Source: Nitrospiraceae bacterium
GTDB taxonomy: Bacteria > Nitrospirota > Nitrospiria > Nitrospirales > Nitrospiraceae
Direction of reading: 5' to 3'
Assembly (NCBI GenBank): GCA_011391455.1
Contig: JAABQN010000056.1
Location: forward strand, 1-10,615
DNA length: 10,615 nucleotides
The position numbers were made by a program, and so were the translations under genes. Under the pieces are notes generated by a model. It saw only the letters and a list, made by a program, of their open reading frames with translations, made no database searches and was not told the origin of the DNA. Shown piece after piece: positions 6,295 to 10,615 of this stretch (its first letter is position 1; each line of letters begins with the position of its first letter).

Positions 6295-7163
6295 GCTGAT
6301 TGCCCTTTCTTTAGCTTGCGGATCAGAACGAACTGAAATCCGAGAGCCAGGACCACGGCAATGGCCGCATAGTAATAACCGGTATAATCGGGTGGCGCCT
6401 CTGCGCGGAAATACCACCAGGAAGAGACGGCCTTTTGGGATCCCTTCTCTTTCAGCTCCCCGCTGCTTGGATCCTTCTTGCCGTCCCAGGCGGCGAAGCC
6501 GATATTGATGAACCCGGCTGTCGTGATCTGCGTATCTTCTTCAGGATGCCCTGTGTCGAGCGGCCGCGAAAAAACCACTTTCCATCTGCCGTTGGCATAG
6601 GCCCCCTTGGCCTTTACATCTTGGTGGTCCTGGATTTTTAGTGTGCCGAAACCCTTGGCGTTCATATCGACGCCTTTACCGTCTTTGTTCTTCCAATACC
6701 AGATATTGACCGGTCCGCCTTCCACCTGCGCCATCGGCTGGCCATGTGCAAAGTGGGCTTTCTTGTCGCCCACCATGAACTGAATCGCCGCTGCATCGTC
6801 CGGATCTTCCGTTGGATCGGCGTACTCCAGGAGAATCGCCACATTGGTCCCATCGTGCAAACCGCGCACGATCATATCTTTGACTGTCGCTTCCAGATTG
6901 CGGGTTGGCCAATGGACTTGAGGCGACATCGGGAATGTTGCCATGGGTGCGCTGCTCCACACTGCCGCAGTCGGATCATCGGCAGGCAGGGTGCCCTTCA
7001 CCAGCGGAGCGCTGACCGACGAGCTTGCCTGAGTTTCTTCTTCTGCCGGAGCGGAAGCCTTGGGCTTTTCCTCGGCTCCGGCGGGCTGCACGATCAGAAA
7101 CCCTATGGCAAGGCACGCTGCGACGACGACATTCGAAACGATTCGACTGAGTCCGCGTATCAT
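6291..7163 (-). CDS. EB_dh-type haem b protein, membrane-anchored
   Basis: A 290-residue protein with a signal peptide (1-30, cut after PAGA), an acidic Ala/Glu linker, a beta-rich domain (about 60-255) and one C-terminal membrane helix (263-282) followed by basic IRKLKK. The domain resembles the haem b-binding gamma subunits of ethylbenzene dehydrogenase and related type II DMSO-reductase enzymes: DPTAAVWSSAP, VAILLEYADPTEDP, NIWYWKNKDG, GRWKVVFSRPL and GFAAWDG. In that family one Met and one Lys bind the haem; Met79 or Met74 and Lys195 or a nearby Lys are candidates, not proven. No molybdoenzyme subunit gene lies in the window, so it probably serves the oxidase cluster. GAGGA 8 nt before the ATG at 7163 supports this start. 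A TTG at 7202 is less likely. The stop overlaps the next start. Confidence 0.78.
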   Translation of the reverse strand: MIRGLSRIVSNVVVAACLAIGFLIVQPAGAEEKPKASAPAEEETQASSSVSAPLVKGTLPADDPTAAVWSSAPMATFPMSPQVHWPTRNLEATVKDMIVRGLHDGTNVAILLEYADPTEDPDDAAAIQFMVGDKKAHFAHGQPMAQVEGGPVNIWYWKNKDGKGVDMNAKGFGTLKIQDHQDVKAKGAYANGRWKVVFSRPLDTGHPEEDTQITTAGFINIGFAAWDGKKDPSSGELKEKGSQKAVSSWWYFRAEAPPDYTGYYYAAIAVVLALGFQFVLIRKLKKGQSA

Positions 7164-7256
7164 AAGTTCCGTCCTCTCTCTCCGCACTAACTCCCTACTC
7201 AAACTCCCTAGTCACTCCTCAGCGGGTGGGGCTATGCGCTTTCGACTGCGATTTTC

Positions 7257-7328
7257 TCACCGGCCCAACCCCAGGCTCACCAAGATGCTCGCTCCCATGA
7301 CAAGCACCTTCTTGAGTCCGCGTATTCC
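7257..7328 (-). pseudogene. possible decayed gene start in the operon gap
   Basis: On the minus strand this frame reads GIRGLKKVLVMGASILVSLG and then LGR and TGA, which looks like a signal peptide or short membrane helix without a usable start codon. The 13 bases ATACGCGGACTCA (7325-7313) also form codons 2-6 of the next gene (7160-7148), and a GAGGA lies upstream in both. I read it as a damaged duplicate of a gene start. A small single-helix protein starting at an internal GTG or ATG is possible but would have only 12-16 residues. Confidence 0.3.
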
Positions 7329-7353
7329 CCTGTCGTAATCCTCGTCTCTTCAA

Positions 7354-7446
7354 GGGGTGAACGGGTTTGTCTCCAACTGCGCGCGTCGAGCGACCACTGT
7401 TTTATCGTGGGGGCTCCGCGAGCAAGGGAGACAACCCGTTTACCCC
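7354..7446. repeat. long imperfect inverted repeat in the operon gap
   Basis: The arms GGGGTGAACGGGTTTGTCTC (plus C, 7354-7374) and GGAGACAACCCGTTTACCCC (7427-7446) pair over about 20 bp with one bulge and one G-T type mismatch, enclosing a 52-nt GC-rich loop. It follows the end of the second cytochrome c gene by a few bases on the minus strand. No T-run follows in the direction of transcription, so an RNA-stabilising or processing structure is likelier than a full terminator. Confidence 0.65.
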
Positions 7447-7452
7447 GCTCCC

Positions 7453-8169
7453 CTATTCCCAGGTCCGAGGCGATTGATGCGCGCCATCATACTCACCCAT
7501 GATGATTTTCCAGATCCATTCGTCGGGAAGTTCGAGTTCCCAGCGAGGCATCGCAGATTTCCATGGCATGCCTTCGATTGGGAGACCGACACCGCCTTTT
7601 TTAATACGCCAGAAGAGATAGCTTTCCTGGAGCATCGCAATCGTCGTCGGGTCGGCGAAGTTGGCCGGGGGAGGATTAAATCCCCTGGCTGCCGACCCCT
7701 TGCCGTCAAAGTTTCCTCCGTGGCAAGGGGAACAGAATGCCGCATAGAATCCCTTCCCCTGCTGGATCGTGTCCGGTGTCTTTGGAACTGGATTCGACAA
7801 GCCGGCATATTCGCCTGGCGGAGCTGGATGAATGGTCCTGTTTTCACCAGGGGGCGCATCGCTGACCGCCGTACTATTATAGGTTTGCCAGCCGACCAGC
7901 AACGGAAAGAGAATCAAGACGAGGTAACGTAATGCTTGCAGCCCGCCGATACTCTCTCCCGTCAGGAAGCGTTGAATCGGACCCCAAAACTCCTCTTTGG
8001 ACTCCGCACTCACGGTGGCGAGAATGAGAAACCCTGCTGTCACCAGCAATAGGTACAGAAACATCAAGCTGGCGGGGAGCGGCGCCGAGCCAGGGATATT
8101 GGGCACCACAAATTTCAAAATTAGATAGGTGATGACATTCAACAGGATCAGCTTGATCAACGGCCCCAT
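7453..8169 (-). CDS. membrane-anchored monohaem cytochrome c, 3 TM
   Basis: A 238-residue protein with three membrane helices (about 5-22, 33-53, 80-97), a Pro-rich linker and a C-terminal periplasmic cytochrome c domain. The haem motif is CSPCH (146-150). SAMPRW (Met207) is the probable sixth ligand, and the closing helix DEWIWKIIMGEY is typical of class I cytochromes. The ribosome site AGGAGG sits 5 nt before the ATG at 8169 and lies next to the stop of the upstream cytochrome gene, only 10 bp away, so both are cotranslated. Its position right after a bd-like oxidase and another membrane cytochrome points to a bound electron-transfer subunit of the oxidase (inferred). Confidence 0.9.
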   Translation of the reverse strand: MGPLIKLILLNVITYLILKFVVPNIPGSAPLPASLMFLYLLLVTAGFLILATVSAESKEEFWGPIQRFLTGESIGGLQALRYLVLILFPLLVGWQTYNSTAVSDAPPGENRTIHPAPPGEYAGLSNPVPKTPDTIQQGKGFYAAFCSPCHGGNFDGKGSAARGFNPPPANFADPTTIAMLQESYLFWRIKKGGVGLPIEGMPWKSAMPRWELELPDEWIWKIIMGEYDGAHQSPRTWE

Positions 8170-8179
8170 ACGTTCCTCC

Positions 8180-8800
8180 TCAGTGCGCTTGCGCCACGGC
8201 CACTGGACCGGACTGAGCTGCCTTTACCGGAGCGGCAGGCGATCCCGGCACGTCCAGTTCAGATGGATTGATAGAAATCGGTTCGCCGCTCATCTGCTGC
8301 AGGAATGCGATGACCGAGAGAATCTCGTTCCTGGATAGCCCGATCGGGTTCTTATTGATGGCAGGCATCTCGGCCGGATACATCTTCGGCAAGCCTTCAT
8401 GGCGATAGTCCATATAGACGTACGCCTGCGGCTGCGTCATACTTTCATAGAGAAACTCACGGCTCAGCTTGGCCCCGATCCCCTTCAAGTCCGGACAACG
8501 GGCCGACTCGCTAGGGCCGATCGTGTGGCACAGCGCGCATTGGCCCTTACTAAAGAAAATCTTCTGTCCAATGGCCGCCAGATCCGTCGGCGTTTTTACC
8601 GTGGCAATGTCGAATTTCTCCTCAACGGGCGGCAACGACGCCATTTGTGGCACCGCCAGCGCCGTCAGCATGAAGAGGCCGAGCACAATCGCGACGAATC
8701 CGATGACCCGCGGGAACACGGATTTAATAAAGAGGAGGATGAGGATCCCGCTCCCTACCACCGAGAGACAAATCAATTGCAGTCTGACTACTTCGCTCAT
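8180..8800 (-). CDS. membrane-anchored monohaem cytochrome c, 2 TM
   Basis: A 206-residue protein with two N-terminal membrane helices (about 8-25 and 31-50) and a cytochrome c domain. The haem motif is CALCH (88-92), Met145 in AEMPAINK is the likely sixth ligand, and the last helix is RNEILSVIAFLQQM. The C-terminus (about 180-206) is a Pro/Ala-rich tail without structure motifs. The spacing PDLKGIGAKLSREFLYESMTQP resembles cytochromes that act as oxidase subunits. AAGGGG precedes the ATG at 8800. It follows the bd-like gene after 79 bp containing a heptamer repeat, and precedes the 3-TM cytochrome by 10 bp. Confidence 0.9.
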   Translation of the reverse strand: MSEVVRLQLICLSVVGSGILILLFIKSVFPRVIGFVAIVLGLFMLTALAVPQMASLPPVEEKFDIATVKTPTDLAAIGQKIFFSKGQCALCHTIGPSESARCPDLKGIGAKLSREFLYESMTQPQAYVYMDYRHEGLPKMYPAEMPAINKNPIGLSRNEILSVIAFLQQMSGEPISINPSELDVPGSPAAPVKAAQSGPVAVAQAH

Positions 8801-8844
8801 ATATCCCCTTTGGGTAGTTAGAAGTACTGAGCTCTGAGTTCAAC

Positions 8845-8886
8845 TCAAAACCCATAACTCAGAACTCAAAATTCAAAACTCAGAAC
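8845..8886 (-). repeat. six tandem heptamers GTTYTGA
   Basis: Read on the minus strand the units are GTTCTGA, GTTTTGA, ATTTTGA, GTTCTGA, GTTATGG and GTTTTGA, six contiguous 7-mers. The first contains the last codon and the TGA stop of the bd-like gene, so the array begins inside the coding end. After it, GAGTTGAACTC forms a short palindrome. It fills most of the gap before the next gene of the run. Confidence 0.75.
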
Positions 8887-10615
8887 TTAGGCGCCTTTGG
8901 GGCGTCGAGCGCGCTCGATGCGCCTGCCATCGCCGGCATGCCATGGGGCAATTCCCCTTTGCTCGGCGACGTCGTGGCCGCTTTTGCCTTATCACCCATC
9001 GTGGCCACCCAGAAAATGAACGCGACAATCATGCAGAAAAAGAACGTGCATAAGGCCATGATCCCGGATGCATAGCCGAGCGCCGGTGAAAATGCGTATT
9101 GCGACGTATCGCGGAGCACGCCGTAGACGTGCCAATGGACGCGAGAGGACGACCGTGCGTACCCCATCAGCGTCATGAGGAGGATGACCATGATCGCGTT
9201 GAGAACAAGGGAGTAGCCGGCACGGGGAGGCATCTTGCCCCAGGCCATTTCCGTCGTAGTCTTGGCGCTCTTCATCAGCAAGGCTGTCAGCGGCGTGATG
9301 GTTAGCATGACTCCGATCACGATCAACACCTGCGACGTCGAGAAATAATTGATGCGAATGATCGCGGGGACGAAATACCCCCACACGCCAAGGATGATGA
9401 CTGCAATACCTGCAAGGACAAGGATGGCACCCATGATCGCTTTGGCAATCTTCGCCCAGCCGGCCGTATCCTGCTTGCCTGCCCGCCAATACATGATGAA
9501 GCTCATGAAGGTGACGAGAATCATCAAATTCGATACGGTCATTTTTGCCGACATGACACCGAGGACTCCCAGAAGCGGATGGTGGCTCCCTCCCATCTTT
9601 GCCGCTTCTTCCAAGCTCGCCACGAGCGAATGGGGGGTCATCCAGACAGCCAGGCACAGTAGGAGCACCACCAACATCGCTAACATCGGCTTCCGGTACT
9701 TCAACGCCGACCCGGGAATGCGATAGGTGATCCCCAGCCAAAAATAATAGTTCGACCCGAGAAAGAGCACCCCGATGAGCATGGCTTGCAAAATGAACAG
9801 CCACGACAGGAAGCCTCCCATCAGCGTGATGCCCATCTGCTGATTGTATTGGTAGATTTCACGCATGAGCCAGTAGCCGGCAAACGGGAGCGCCAACAGA
9901 CCGAATACACCAATGAAGTTTCCGACGTAGCCCATCCAGTCGTAGTGGTCGCGCTCTTCCGGGGTATTGGCGGACAGATAGCGAATCCCTGCGTAGGCGC
10001 CGCAGATATACCCGCCCAGCACCACGTTGGCGATGATCCGGTGAATATTGACCGGCCACCAGGTCGGATTCCATGTTGCGGCCCAGGCCCGCGCCATATC
10101 CGTCCCCTCGGCAATCACGACGGGACTGGATTGGAAGGTGGCCCAGGAGTTCGGTATGATCATGATAAAAAACGCAAAGACGTTGAGCATGAGACCGAGA
10201 AAAATATGAAAGGTCTTCTTGCCGCCGTATTGCATCGCATCCCAGCCATACCAGTAGAGGTACAGCGTCGCGGTCTCGACCAGGAAAAGAATGCAATAGA
10301 CAATAAACGACGGGAAGAAAATATCGGTCAGATAGTTCATCAGCTTGGGATAAAACGCGATCAGCAGGAACAATAAGATGCCGCCGAAGAGCGCGGTTGT
10401 GGAATAAGCGGATGTCAGGAGCTTGGTGAATTCCTTGGCAAGTTTGTCGTAGCGTTTTTCGCCACCCCTCCAGGCCACGACTTCGCATACCCAGGCAAAC
10501 ATCGGCACACCCAACACAAATCCCGCAAGCAGCAAATGGAGCTGCGCCACAACCCAGATGACATTGCGGCTGCCGACGTAGGGAATATCGCGATACTCGG
10601 TCGGGGCTGCCGGTG
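8880..10615 (-). CDS. bd-like oxidase subunit (CydA-like), 5' end off window
   Basis: The frame stays open to the right edge (in-window start reads YRDIPYVGSRNVIW), so the true start is outside; the GTG at 10550 is internal. Counting from that GTG, 556 residues carry about 13 membrane helices, against nine in ordinary CydA. CydA-like landmarks: His5 in AQLHLLLAGFVLG (high-spin haem ligand position), Glu92 in LFLVETATLYLYWYGWD, NSWATFQ (134-140), His170 in NIHRIIANVVLGG (haem b558 ligand position) and RVHWHVYGVLRDT near 470, comparable to the GRQPW region. No long hydrophilic Q-loop is visible, and no CydB gene follows. Such divergent bd-like proteins are known in Nitrospira, where they are proposed terminal oxidases. 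Haem content and O2 reduction here are inferred. The cytochrome genes downstream suggest cytochrome c as the electron donor. The Ala/Pro-rich tail ends in a heptamer repeat. Confidence 0.85.
   Translation of the reverse strand, partial: PAAPTEYRDIPYVGSRNVIWVVAQLHLLLAGFVLGVPMFAWVCEVVAWRGGEKRYDKLAKEFTKLLTSAYSTTALFGGILLFLLIAFYPKLMNYLTDIFFPSFIVYCILFLVETATLYLYWYGWDAMQYGGKKTFHIFLGLMLNVFAFFIMIIPNSWATFQSSPVVIAEGTDMARAWAATWNPTWWPVNIHRIIANVVLGGYICGAYAGIRYLSANTPEERDHYDWMGYVGNFIGVFGLLALPFAGYWLMREIYQYNQQMGITLMGGFLSWLFILQAMLIGVLFLGSNYYFWLGITYRIPGSALKYRKPMLAMLVVLLLCLAVWMTPHSLVASLEEAAKMGGSHHPLLGVLGVMSAKMTVSNLMILVTFMSFIMYWRAGKQDTAGWAKIAKAIMGAILVLAGIAVIILGVWGYFVPAIIRINYFSTSQVLIVIGVMLTITPLTALLMKSAKTTTEMAWGKMPPRAGYSLVLNAIMVILLMTLMGYARSSSRVHWHVYGVLRDTSQYAFSPALGYASGIMALCTFFFCMIVAFIFWVATMGDKAKAATTSPSKGELPHGMPAMAGASSALDAPKAPKF

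Noticed and set aside
6295..6417. Longer dihaem cytochrome starting at GTG 6417
   Set aside because: The added 41 residues lie wholly inside the EB_dh gene, are Arg-rich, and would place the lipoprotein signal in the middle of the protein.
7357..7932. Plus-strand open frame of 191 codons
   Set aside because: It is antisense to the 3-TM cytochrome c gene, whose CSPCH motif and AGGAGG site show the true strand.
8992..9804. Minus-strand open frame of 270 codons
   Set aside because: It is a shifted frame within the bd-like oxidase gene, rich in His, Arg and Asp, with none of the expected membrane helices.
10548..10550. Start codon of the bd-like gene at GTG 10550
   Set aside because: The frame stays open upstream to the window edge and encodes plausible protein, no ribosome site precedes the GTG, and the first helix with its His ligand would begin too abruptly.

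Overview
The window looks like a chromosomal piece of a moderately GC-rich, aerobic, chemolithotroph-like Gram-negative bacterium, most plausibly Nitrospira (phylum Nitrospirota). The main reason is a five-gene minus-strand run: a CydA-like (bd-like) multi-haem membrane protein, two membrane-anchored monohaem c-type cytochromes, an ethylbenzene-dehydrogenase-type haem b protein with a C-terminal membrane anchor, and a lipoprotein dihaem cytochrome c. Divergent bd-like oxidases next to c-type cytochromes are a known trait of that genus. The assignment is inferred from recall and gene content, not from a database search.

Layout, left to right. At 1-635 there is a doubtful 27-codon ORF (+) and a secreted thermonuclease-like protein (-), coupled by an ATGA overlap to a REC-GGDEF response regulator (623-1546, -). 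From 1547 to 2087 there is no protein gene. This stretch holds a complete tRNA-Thr(CGT) gene (-) with a good promoter, a broken second copy of its 3' end about 200 bp away, two G/C hairpins, and an inverted piece of the tRNA T-arm. At 2103-4001 (-) is a lipoprotein with a caspase-like domain whose catalytic His and Cys positions are Arg and Ser. A divergent UbiA-family prenyltransferase follows (4190-5089, +), with blocks of a GGTCTAT-type repeat on both sides. The respiratory run (5203-10615, -) fills the rest. Its first gene, the bd-like protein, runs off the right edge.

How the genes may work together. UbiA-family enzymes make the prenylated precursor of respiratory quinones, and the run next to it encodes membrane electron carriers. 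No CydB partner and no long hydrophilic Q-loop are seen for the bd-like protein, while two membrane-tethered cytochromes c follow it directly. The simplest reading is that this oxidase-like complex exchanges electrons with cytochrome c rather than, or as well as, quinol. The EB_dh-type haem b protein and the coiled-coil dihaem lipoprotein would be periplasmic relays or docking parts.

The points most worth following up are the CydB-less oxidase cluster, the double-mutant pseudo-caspase lipoprotein, the GGDEF domain that keeps its signature and I-site but has lost other catalytic residues, and the tRNA-derived repeat cluster.
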